Shown here one piece after another: positions 46,452-55,361 of a DNA stretch of 64,000 nt. Below the pieces are notes generated by a model. The model saw nothing but the letters and a program-made list of their open reading frames with translations, was not told where the DNA came from and ran no database searches. A program made the translations under genes and the position numbers. The stretch covers positions 52,356,915 through 52,420,914 of the forward strand of contig JAOANR010000006.1 of assembly GCA_030278955.1 (NCBI GenBank), given 5' to 3'. The DNA is from Hygrophila difformis (Eukaryota; Streptophyta; Magnoliopsida; Lamiales; Acanthaceae). Positions within the stretch are counted from its first letter, which is position 1. Each line of letters begins with the position of its first letter.

Positions 46452-47183
46452 ACTATTCGATACCGCATTTGATTATTTTCATATTCGAATACGAATTTTT
46501 GCTATCTGGCCGGATATATATTTGTATTTGGATCCGTTGGATATTGCACCCTTCAGCCTCTAGCCCACAAGCTGCTTCTCTTTTATTAACTTCTTTTACA
46601 TCAACCATAAGTTGTGCTGCTCTCCTTTCTCCTTCTATCGCTCTCGCACACGTAGACGCAACCCAACTTCATGCTTAAGCCACTCGCCCGTGTTTGGCGC
46701 TGTGGTGGTGTAGAATGGGCGCTATGAATGTCAAAAGGGGGGAAAAATAACCCTAATTTACAGGGAACAACCGAGGACTAGTACTCAGTAATGTCCTCGG
46801 TAATAATAGACCGAATAAGGGTCGAACATCCTTGTACTTCTCGGAAACGCACTCGTATATGTCCTCGTATATTCTCCACAGCACACATTTTTCACAATCC
46901 GAGGAGATCCTATCAGGCCATGCTATTCGTGGAGTAGTACATGCTATTCGTGGAGTAGTACACGATTTAGTCCTTGGAAATTCCCAACTATTTCCCGGTC
47001 CTCGGCAATGGTCATCGGAAATCAGGCTTTTTCTTGTAGTGATTCTGCCGCCCTTCTTCCTTCACTCGCCCGATGTTCCTCATGTACCGTCCAAAATAAA
47101 TTCCGGCACTCAACCATTAGTCATCGTCTTCTTGCTGGGGCACATGCTGGTATCAACCGACCTTCCACCTCTGCCGTCGCAAT
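46452..47183. repeat. Segment X, copy A, left part
   Basis: Matches 54108-54818 closely. The main difference is a 21-bp tandem duplication in copy A (CATGCTATTCGTGGAGTAGTA, about 46919-46961). It ends at the GCAAT target site of the copia insertion. ORFs here are short and without recognisable domains. Confidence 0.9.
46745..47041 (-). mobile_element. CACTA-type transposon terminus with subterminal repeats
   Basis: Read on the minus strand it begins CACTACAAGAAAAAGCC at 47041, the classic plant CACTA (En/Spm) end. Many CCGAGGA/TCCTCGG words in both orientations follow through about 46755, as in CACTA subterminal regions. The other end was not found. The same terminus is in copy B, ending at 54676. 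Confidence 0.7.
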
Positions 47184-47950
47184 TGTAGGGTCAGTCCATT
47201 ATTGTGGCTTGACCAATACAATAAAATAATAATACAAAGAAAAGAAATCACTTACCTGTAGAGTAGAGCCGCACAACAACCGGGTGAAGGAGCAAAAGTC
47301 ATGCATTTAATACAGCCAGACAAGAGCAATAATGATGGGCAGTGAGTATTGAATATAGATCTGGAAGGCTGAAGAAAAACTCTCACGCAGAAGCCAGAAC
47401 GAAAAAAAAAAAAAACAGAGAAAGAAAGCAGAGAAGGAAAAGGAGGAAGAAGAAGGCCGATCAGTCATTCCGTCCGGCAGAAAAATTCACATCTTTGGTG
47501 AAATCCTTTCTCTTACACCTCTCTTGTTGTTAGCCTAGAATTGTGTTCTAGAAGTATAAATATTTTTGGGAATCCACTGCCGTCTGTGATTATTGTTGAT
47601 TAGCCAAGATTAGTGAAAATCTTGATGATTGTTGGTGAACCTCTAGGCATATGCTAGAGAGAAACATTGGTGTACCCATTATTTGATATAGTGGAGATTT
47701 TGAGATGGTGGCGACTGGCCCGTGGTTTTTACCTTCTTTTTGAAGGGTTTTCCACGTATAAATCTTGGTGTCGATTTACTGCTTTACAGTTGCTTTGGTT
47801 GGCTTATTGTTGATTTGGTGTTGTTGGCTTGATTGCATCTGTTGGAAACTCATTTGGCACACAGGGGATATACTGTTTTGGATATTTGTATTGTATTTGT
47901 ATTTCTGGTGATCCCACAGGTTCCGCACTATTCCGCTATTTTTCCCAACA
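47184..47950 (+). repeat. 5' LTR of the intact copia element
   Basis: Starts TGTAGGGTCAG and ends TTTCCCAACA. The GTATAAATATTTTTGGG region at about 47554 may hold its TATA. Confidence 0.95.
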
Positions 47951-47953
47951 AAC

Positions 47954-47965
47954 TGGTATCAGAGC
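47954..47965 (+). promoter_or_regulatory. Primer-binding site (initiator-Met tRNA)
   Basis: TGGTATCAGAGC three bases after the 5' LTR; complement of the 3' end of the plant initiator Met tRNA. Confidence 0.92.
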
Positions 47966-48010
47966 GAAAGTTGGGCTGTGGAAGTTTTGATAGTATATCT
48001 GTGTGTTGAA

Positions 48011-51000
48011 ATGGATGAGCAAAATTCCTTTGGAATGATGAAATTAAATTCAGGGAATTATGCTATTTGGAAAAGAAAGATGCTCGATCTGCTTTATTGC
48101 AAAGATTTATTTAAGCCGGTGTTGGGCAAAGAAAAGCCTAATGATGTGAGTGATGATGCTTGGGGAGTGTTGCATATGAAAGCTTCTGCCACAATCAGGC
48201 AATGGGTAGATCCCAATATATTCCATCACATTGCAGAGGAAACCAAAGCAGATTTATTATGGAAAAAGCTAGAGGCACTTTATGAGAAAAATACTTTCAG
48301 AAATAAGGCATTACTCATTAGAAGACTTGTGAATTTGAAATTCAGGGATGGAAAAAGTATGACAGAGCATACCAGTGACTTTGTGGGATTGGTAAATCAG
48401 TTGGCTGGGATGAAATTAAATCTTGAGGATGAGTTACAGGCTTTGCTACTTCTGGGGTCTCTACCGGATAGTTGGGAAACACTAGTGGTCTCGTTGAGTA
48501 CTTCAGCACCAGGTGGAACACTAACCATGGAGATGGTTAAAGACAGTTTACTCAATGAAGATGCAAGAAGAAAAGAAAAAGGTGAATCTTCTTCAGATGT
48601 TCTAGTTTCTCAGAAGCCAGTGAGACAGGGAAGAAGTAAGAGCAGAAATCCACAAGGACGTGATAAACATTATACACCAAGAGGAAGATCAAAGAACAGA
48701 AAAGAGATTAGATGTTATCACTGCGACAAGCCGGGTCACATGAAGAAAGAGTGCAGGATCTTGAAAAGGGAAATTGCAGAAGGCAAGAAAGAAGAAAAAG
48801 AGACTAATGCAGTTAACCACAACAGTGATGCAGTTACTGTCTTAGATGACAGTTGTGTTAGTCTAGTGTGTCAGGACACTGATTGGGTGATTGATTCTGG
48901 CGCATCGTTCCATGTTACATCTCATGGTGACTTCTTCAATTCGTACTCTTCTGGTGATTTTGGTAATGTCAAGATGGGAAACAATGGTGTTTCAAAGATT
49001 GTGGGCATTGGAGAGATTTGTTTGGAGACAAATCTTGGTACCAAATTAATACTCAAGGATGTGAGACATGTTCCAGATATTCGTCTCAATTTGATCTCAG
49101 CTGGAAAGTTAGATGATGATGGTTTCTGCAACTACTTAGGTGAAAGTAAATGGAAGCTCACCAAAGGGTCTTTGATAGTTGCAAAAGGAAATAAAGTGAG
49201 CACACTCTATGTTATGCAAGCAAAGATATGCAAAGGGGAGACAAATGTTGTTCAGAAAGGTGTCAGCATTGACCTTTGGCACAAGAGACTTGGCCATGTG
49301 AGTGAGAAGAGCTTGCAGACTCTCTCAAGGAAGCAATTTCTACCGAATTTGCAAGGTACATCTCTGAAAACTTGTCTTGATTGTATTGCTGGTAAAGCAC
49401 ATAGAGTTTCATTCCATACTTATCCTCCACATAGAAAGTCTGGTGTACTTGATTTGATTCATACAGATGTTTGTTTTATGCGAGATAAATCTCTTGGAGG
49501 TGCTGTCTACTTTGTTACATTTATTGATGACCACTCAAGGAAAGTGTGGGCCACTGCTTTGAAAACCAAGGATCAGGTTTTTGATGTCTTCAAGGAGTTT
49601 CATGTCAGGGTTGAAAGGGAAACAGGAAAGAAGCTGAAGGCACTCAGAGCAGATAATGGTGGTGAATACAGAGGGCCGTTTGAGAGTTATTGCAGAACTT
49701 ATGGTATCAGGCTTGAGAAGACTCCAGCGAAGACACCACAGCTGAATGGTGTTGCTGAAAGGATGAACAGGACAATTGAGGAAAGGATCAGGTGTATGCT
49801 TTCGAATGCAAAGCTTCCCAAAAGCTTTTGGGGGGAAGCTATGCGGACCGCAGTTGATTTGATTAATCTTTCTCCAAGCACTGCTCTTGATGGTGATGTT
49901 CCCAACAGAGTTTGGAGTGGGAAAGATGTTTCCTATGACTACTTGAGAGTGTTTGGCTGCAGAGCTTTTGTTCATGTTCCGAAAGATGAGAGGTCGAAGC
50001 TTGATGATAAGGCCAAAGAATGCATCTTCTTGGGTTATGGTCATGAAGAACTTGGTTACAGGTTATGGGATCTAGTGAACAAGAAAATTGTGAGAAGCAG
50101 AGATGTTGTATTTCTTGAAAATCAGTTTGGGGATGATGTCAGCAAAGATAAGAGTCCCAGTTCCTTTGCAGAAATTCCAGTCAGATTGGATCCAGTTCCT
50201 TCTCCCTTAGTAGGTCATGATCACGGGGGAGACGTACAACCAGAGGTTGGTGATGATGTTAATGATGAGCCTGCAGCTGATGATGTTGATCCAGTTGGAG
50301 AAGTACCACAACCACCACTACCAGTTGAGCCAGTTTTGAGGAGATCCACCAGAGAGCGCCAACCATCAAAGAGATATAACACCAATGAGTATGTGATGCT
50401 TACAGATGGAAATGAACCTGAAAGCTATGAAGAAGCCATTGGTCATGAAGCCAAGAATGAGTGGTTGAAAGCTATGCAAGATGAGATGAAGTCTTTAAAA
50501 GATAATCAGACTTATGAGTTGGTAAAACTACCAGAGGGTAAGAAAGCACTCAAGAACAGGTGGGTTTACAGGTTGAAGACTTCAGAAAATAGCTCACAAC
50601 CAAGGTACAAAGCAAGGTTGGTTGTGAAAGGATTTGGTCAGAAGAAAGGTGTTGACTTCGAAGAAATATTTTCTCCAGTTGTGAAGATGAGCTCCATCAG
50701 GGTTGTTCTCGGTCTGGCCGCCCGTTTGAATTTGGAGATTGAGCAACTTGATGTGAAAACTGCATTCCTTCATGGTGATTTAGAGGAGGAAATCTACATG
50801 GAACAACCTCAAGGTTTTGAAGTCAAAGGCAAAAAGAACATGGTTTGTAAGCTTAAGAAGAGCTTGTATGGATTGAAACAAGCTCCGAGGCAATGGTACA
50901 AGAAGTTCGATTCATTCATGATGGGTCAAGGGTATACCAGAACGCTGTCTGATCACTGTGTGTTTGTGAAGAGGTATTCTGATGATGATTACATTATCCT

Positions 51001-51979
51001 ACTGTTATATGTAGATGACATGTTGATTGTTGGCCATGATGCTAGCAAGATTGAGAAGTTGAAGAGAGAATTGGATAAGTCTTTTGCAATGAAAGACTTA
51101 GGCTCTGCTAAACAGATACTTGGCATGAAAATAACCCGCGACAGGAAGAAGGGTAAACTTTGGCTATCTCAGGAACGCTATGTTGAGACTGTGCTTGAGA
51201 GGTTCAACATGAGCAAGGCAAAGGCAGTATCTTCTCCACTTGCAAGTCACTTCAAACTTTCAGTTAAACAGTGCCCTACAAGTGAGAAAGAAAAAGAAGA
51301 GATGAGCAAAGTTCCTTATGCATCAGCAGTTGGCAGCTTGATGTATGCTATGGTTTGCACAAGACCAGATATAGCTCATGCAGTTGGAGTAGTGAGCCGG
51401 TTTCTCTCTAATCCCGGAAAAGAACATTGGGCTGCAGTGAAATGGATTCTTAGATACTTGAGAGGTACTTCCAGTGTATGTTTATGCTTTGGTACTAATG
51501 AGCCTATTCTGGTTGGATATACAGATTCAGATATGGCAGGTGATGTCGATTCCAGGAAGTCCACATCGGGGTTCTTGATGACTTTTGCAGGGGGAGCCGT
51601 CTCTTGGCAATCAAGATTGCAAAAGTGTGTTGCTTTGTCTAGTACTGAAGCTGAATATATTGCCATCACAGAAGCTTGCAAAGAAGCTTTGTGGATGAAG
51701 AAACTGTTGGAAGAGCTTGGCATTGAACAAGAGAAGTGGATTGTTTACAGTGACAGTCAGAGTGCAATCCATCTATCTAAGAATTCGAGTTTCCATTCGA
51801 GATCCAAGCATATTGATTATAGGTATCATTGGGTTCGTGATGTGCTTGAGGACAAACAGTTGAGTTTGGAGAAGATCCACACAAGTGAGAATTCAGCAGA
51901 TATGTTCACCAAGTCTTTGCCGAAGGAGAAGTTCGAAGCATGTAGGCGAGGAGCGGGCTTGGTAGTGCCCAGAAAATGA
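48011..51979 (+). CDS. Copia gag-pol polyprotein, 1322 residues, intact
   Basis: ATG at 48011 (MDEQNSFGMMKLNSGNYAIW). The frame is open further upstream but without an ATG. Order: gag (about 1-230), CCHC zinc knuckle CYHCDKPGHMKKEC (about 235), aspartic protease WVIDSGASFHVTSHG (about 293), integrase with the HHCC start LWHKRLGHVSEK and core residues in HTDVC, RADNGGEYRG and NGVAERMNRTIEE (about 420-660), reverse transcriptase with YVDDMLIVGHD (about 850-1090), RNase H with YTDSDMAGDVDSRKST and SSTEAEYIA (about 1170-1300). Integrase before RT defines Ty1/copia. All catalytic motifs are intact and there is no internal stop, so it is probably functional. Expected to form cytoplasmic virus-like particles. 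Confidence 0.96.
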   Translation: MDEQNSFGMMKLNSGNYAIWKRKMLDLLYCKDLFKPVLGKEKPNDVSDDAWGVLHMKASATIRQWVDPNIFHHIAEETKADLLWKKLEALYEKNTFRNKALLIRRLVNLKFRDGKSMTEHTSDFVGLVNQLAGMKLNLEDELQALLLLGSLPDSWETLVVSLSTSAPGGTLTMEMVKDSLLNEDARRKEKGESSSDVLVSQKPVRQGRSKSRNPQGRDKHYTPRGRSKNRKEIRCYHCDKPGHMKKECRILKREIAEGKKEEKETNAVNHNSDAVTVLDDSCVSLVCQDTDWVIDSGASFHVTSHGDFFNSYSSGDFGNVKMGNNGVSKIVGIGEICLETNLGTKLILKDVRHVPDIRLNLISAGKLDDDGFCNYLGESKWKLTKGSLIVAKGNKVSTLYVMQAKICKGETNVVQKGVSIDLWHKRLGHVSEKSLQTLSRKQFLPNLQGTSLKTCLDCIAGKAHRVSFHTYPPHRKSGVLDLIHTDVCFMRDKSLGGAVYFVTFIDDHSRKVWATALKTKDQVFDVFKEFHVRVERETGKKLKALRADNGGEYRGPFESYCRTYGIRLEKTPAKTPQLNGVAERMNRTIEERIRCMLSNAKLPKSFWGEAMRTAVDLINLSPSTALDGDVPNRVWSGKDVSYDYLRVFGCRAFVHVPKDERSKLDDKAKECIFLGYGHEELGYRLWDLVNKKIVRSRDVVFLENQFGDDVSKDKSPSSFAEIPVRLDPVPSPLVGHDHGGDVQPEVGDDVNDEPAADDVDPVGEVPQPPLPVEPVLRRSTRERQPSKRYNTNEYVMLTDGNEPESYEEAIGHEAKNEWLKAMQDEMKSLKDNQTYELVKLPEGKKALKNRWVYRLKTSENSSQPRYKARLVVKGFGQKKGVDFEEIFSPVVKMSSIRVVLGLAARLNLEIEQLDVKTAFLHGDLEEEIYMEQPQGFEVKGKKNMVCKLKKSLYGLKQAPRQWYKKFDSFMMGQGYTRTLSDHCVFVKRYSDDDYIILLLYVDDMLIVGHDASKIEKLKRELDKSFAMKDLGSAKQILGMKITRDRKKGKLWLSQERYVETVLERFNMSKAKAVSSPLASHFKLSVKQCPTSEKEKEEMSKVPYASAVGSLMYAMVCTRPDIAHAVGVVSRFLSNPGKEHWAAVKWILRYLRGTSSVCLCFGTNEPILVGYTDSDMAGDVDSRKSTSGFLMTFAGGAVSWQSRLQKCVALSSTEAEYIAITEACKEALWMKKLLEELGIEQEKWIVYSDSQSAIHLSKNSSFHSRSKHIDYRYHWVRDVLEDKQLSLEKIHTSENSADMFTKSLPKEKFEACRRGAGLVVPRK

Positions 51980-51995
51980 ACTGACGGGGGAGAAT

Positions 51996-52764
51996 TGTAG
52001 GGTCAGTCCATTATTGTGGCTTGACCAATACAATAAAATAATAATACAAAGAAAAGAAATCACTTACCTGTAGAGTAGAGCAGCACAACAACCGGGTGAA
52101 GGAGCAAAAGTCATGCATTTAATACAGCCAGACAAGAGCAATAATGATGGGCAGTGAGTATTGAATATAGATCTGGAAGGCTGAAGAAAAACTCTCACGC
52201 AGAAGCCAGAACGAAAAAAAAAAAAAAAACAGAGAAAGAAAGCAGAGAAGGAAAAGGAGGAAGAAGAAGGCCGATCAATCATTCCGTCCGGCAGAAAAAT
52301 TCACATCTTTGGTGAAATCCTTTCTCTTACACCTCTCTTGTTGTTAGCCTAGAATTGTGTTATAGAAGTATAAATATTTTTGGGAATCCACTGCCGTCTG
52401 TGATTATTGTTGATTAGCCAAGATTAGTGAAAATCTTGATGATTGTTGGTGAACCTCTAGGCATATGCTAGAGAGAAACATTGGTGTACCCATTATTTGA
52501 TATAGTGGAGATTTTGAGATGGTGGCGACTGGCCCGTGGTTTTTACCTTCTTTTTGAAGGGTTTTCCACGTATAAATCTTGGTGTCGATTTACTGCTTTA
52601 CAGTTGCTTTGGTTGGCTTATTGTTGATTTGGTGTTGTTGGCTTGATTGCATCTGTTGGAAACTCATTTGGCACACAGGGGATATACTGTTTTGGATATT
52701 TGTATTGTATTTGTATTTCTGGTGATCCCACATGTTCCGCACTATTCCGCTATTTTTCCCAACA
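51996..52764 (+). repeat. 3' LTR of the intact copia element
   Basis: Starts TGTAGGGTCAG after GGGGGAGAAT and ends TTTCCCAACA, followed by GCAAT. Confidence 0.95.
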
Positions 52765-53245
52765 GCAATCATTGTATTCCGCATCTTTTGAAAGTTATTA
52801 TTCTGGCATGATTTCTATTTCAACTTCTTTGACACCAATGAGAGGAAGAAGGTAAGAGACATGGGTCCCCTCCTACTTCTAGCTTTGCTAAACTTGTGCC
52901 TAAACCATTTATACTTACAAGTTTACTGTTCTTTGTGTGATGAACTTTGTCAATGCTTGATATTGGCCAAAATTATAAATTTTATCTGACGAAGCCGAAG
53001 TCAGATAAAGAGTTGGTGGGAGCCCATGCCATCCAAATTAAAAAAAAAATGATAGAGGATTGTGTGAGAAATTAAACCCCAACCATAAGATTCAGATTCA
53101 GAGACAAGGATTTGACCACTTAGGCAGTTATGTCAGACCCATGAAAAAACAACCATTATATGCTCTAACACAAAAAATAAATTGACTTAAAATGAATAAA
53201 GAAATAAATCCCTTTTCAGCATTTAAAAGAATAAATCATTCAAAT
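52765..53245. repeat. Segment X, copy A, right part
   Basis: Continues the match to copy B (54814-55294, offset 2049) after the copia insertion. It includes GAGAGGAAGAAG|GTAAGAG, which looks like an exon-intron border. The frame across it in copy B (54488-54904, ending SLRPMRGRR) is not recognised. The copies diverge after ATCATTCAAAT. Confidence 0.88.
52983..53140 (-). mobile_element. Diverged SINE-like sequence within segment X (second copy 55032-55189)
   Basis: On the minus strand it begins near GGGTCTGACATAACTGCC (A-box-like CCTAAGTGG), has a weak B box (GGTTTAATTTC) and shares ATGGGCTCCCACC with the SINE at 19908-20076. It ends in a hairpin, ATCTGAC/GTCAGAT. Target duplication not established. 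Confidence 0.5.
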
Positions 53246-53899
53246 TCAGATATTTTAAAAGATAGTATTATATTAGCCCCTATCAATAATATTTTCAGGA
53301 ATGAAATTTTCAGCAAATTGTGAGGAAGTTTATCATATTATACTTAATATTTATATTTAAATTTTATTTTATTTTAATTTAAATTTCAAATTAAATAAAA
53401 TTATTATATTAATAATTATTTTTATTGATCTGTTAAGCCATAAAAGCTAAAGAGGACGGTATAATATGATTTCTTAGTTAGTTTTAAAAATAATTAAATT
53501 ATATTATCATATATCTTATTTCAAATAGATATAAAATCATTACACATTTTTCATTACTCAAAATATGATTTATACTTTATACTCAAGAATTGTTGTTTAC
53601 AATAAAATTTTCAGCAAATTGTAAATGAAAATTTCATATTATACTTAATATTTATATTTAAATTTTATTTATTTTAAATTAAATAAAAATCTTAATATTT
53701 ATTTTTATTGATCTGTTATGTTTGTACTGGACAAGCCACAGAAGCTAAAGAATGCAATATAATATGATTTTTCTATTAGTTTTAAAAATAATTAAATTAT
53801 ATTATCATATACACTCACTTTCGAACACATATAAAATTATTACACATTTTTATATTACTCAAAATACATTATTTATTATTATATAATAAGGATATATAT
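53246..53899. repeat. A+T-rich stretch made of two diverged tandem copies
   Basis: Roughly 53313-53590 and 53613-53885 share TTTTCAGCAAATTGT, ATTATACTTAATATTTATAT, TTTTTATTGATCTGTTA and AAATTATATTATCATATA blocks in the same order. Non-coding. It may be the body of the Helitron-like element ending at 53951. Confidence 0.65.
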
Positions 53900-54106
53900 T
53901 ATATATAAATATATAATTATGCCCGTCGAGTCTCGACGGGTTATTTGCTAGTTTTTTATAAAAATATTTGAATGATTTATTCTTTTAAATGCTGAAAAGG
54001 GATTTATTTCTTTATTCATTTTAAGTCAATTTATTTTTTGTGTTAGAGCATATAATGGTTGTTTTTTCATGGGTCTGACATAACTGCCTAAGTGGTCAAA
54101 TCCTTG
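53900..54106 (+). repeat. Left arm of a 207-bp inverted repeat, with Helitron-like 3' end
   Basis: Exact reverse complement of 55154-55360 as far as I can follow by eye. It contains the palindrome CCCGTCGAGTCTCGACGGG (53922-53940), 7 bases, then CTAG (53948-53951) followed by T: the hairpin-CTRR-T layout of Helitron 3' ends. The inner part is a SINE head (TAACTGCCTAAGTGGTC). Confidence 0.85.
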
Positions 54107-55294
54107 GACTATTCGATACCGCATTTGATTATTTTCATATTCGAATACGAATTTTTGCTATCTGGCCGGATATATATTTGTATTTGGATCCGTTGGATAT
54201 TGCACCCTTCAGCCTCTAGCCCACAAGCTGCTTCTCTTTTATTAACTTCTTTTACATCAACCATAAGTTGTGCTGCTCTCCTTTCTCCTTCTATCGCTCT
54301 CGCACACGTAGACGCAACCCAACTTCATGCTTAAGCCACTCGCCCGTGTTTGGCGCTGTGGTGGTGTAGAATGGGCGCTATGAATGTCAAAAGGGGGGAA
54401 AAATAACCCTAATTTACAGGGAACAACCGAGGACTAGTACTCAGTAATGTCCTCGGTAATAATAGACCGAATAAGGGTCGAACATCCTTGTACTTCTCGG
54501 AAACGCACTCGTATATGTCCTCGTATATTCTCCACAGCACACATTTTTCACAATCCGAGGAGATCCTATCAGGCCATGCTATTCGTGGAGTAGTACACGA
54601 TTTAGTCCTTGGAAATTCCCAACTATTTCCCGGTCCTCGGCAATGGTCATCGGAAATCAGGCTTTTTCTTGTAGTGATTCTGCCGCCCTTCTTCCTTCAC
54701 TCGCCCGATGTTCCTCATGTACCGTCCAAAATAAATTCCGGCACTCAACCATTAGTCATCGTCTTCTTGCTGGGGCACATGCTGGTATCAACCGACCTTC
54801 CACCTCTGCCGTCGCAATCATTGTATTCCGCATCTTTTGAAAGTTATTATTCTGGCATGATTTCTATTTCAACTTCTTTGAGACCAATGAGAGGAAGAAG
54901 GTAAGAGACATGGGTCCCCTCCTACTTCTAGCTTTGCTAAACTTGTGCCTAAACCATTTATACTTACAAGTTTACTGTTCTTTGTGTGATGAACTTTGTC
55001 AATGCTTGATATTGGCCAAAATTATAAATTTTATCTGACGAAGCCGAAGTCAGATAAAGAGTTGGTGGGAGCCCATGCCACCCAAATTAAAAAAAAAATG
55101 ATAGAGGATTGTGTGAGAAATTAAACCCCAACCATAAGATTCAGATTCAGAGACAAGGATTTGACCACTTAGGCAGTTATGTCAGACCCATGAAAAAACA
55201 ACCATTATATGCTCTAACACAAAAAATAAATTGACTTAAAATGAATAAAGAAATAAATCCCTTTTCAGCATTTAAAAGAATAAATCATTCAAAT
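54107..55294. repeat. Segment X, copy B (empty site for the copia element)
   Basis: Matches 46452-47183 joined to 52770-53245. At 54818 the sequence reads CCGTCGCAATCATTG, the uninterrupted copia target. CACTA terminus ends at 54676. From 55154 it overlaps the right inverted arm. Confidence 0.9.
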
Positions 55295-55360
55295 ATTTTT
55301 ATAAAAAACTAGCAAATAACCCGTCGAGACTCGACGGGCATAATTATATATTTATATATA
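55154..55360 (-). repeat. Right arm of the 207-bp inverted repeat
   Basis: Mirror of 53900-54106, with the Helitron-like palindrome at 55320-55338 and CTAG at 55309-55312 read on the minus strand. It stops one base before the LTR of the gypsy element. Confidence 0.85.
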
Positions 55361-55361
55361 A

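Larger units (their letters stand above)
47184..52764 (+). mobile_element. Complete, recently inserted Ty1/copia retrotransposon
   Basis: 5581 bp with LTRs of 767 and 769 bp. They differ by about four substitutions and the length of one poly-A run. A perfect target duplication GCAAT lies at 47179-47183 and 52765-52769. Primer site TGGTATCAGAGC at 47954-47965; polypurine tract GACGGGGGAGAAT at about 51983-51995. One uninterrupted gag-pol ORF. All parts needed for autonomous movement are present. It split segment X; copy B shows the empty site. Confidence 0.96.

Noticed and set aside
46229..46678. 149-codon ORF upstream of the intact copia element
   Set aside because: It crosses the left boundary of segment X, has no domain, and its first half is not conserved in copy B.
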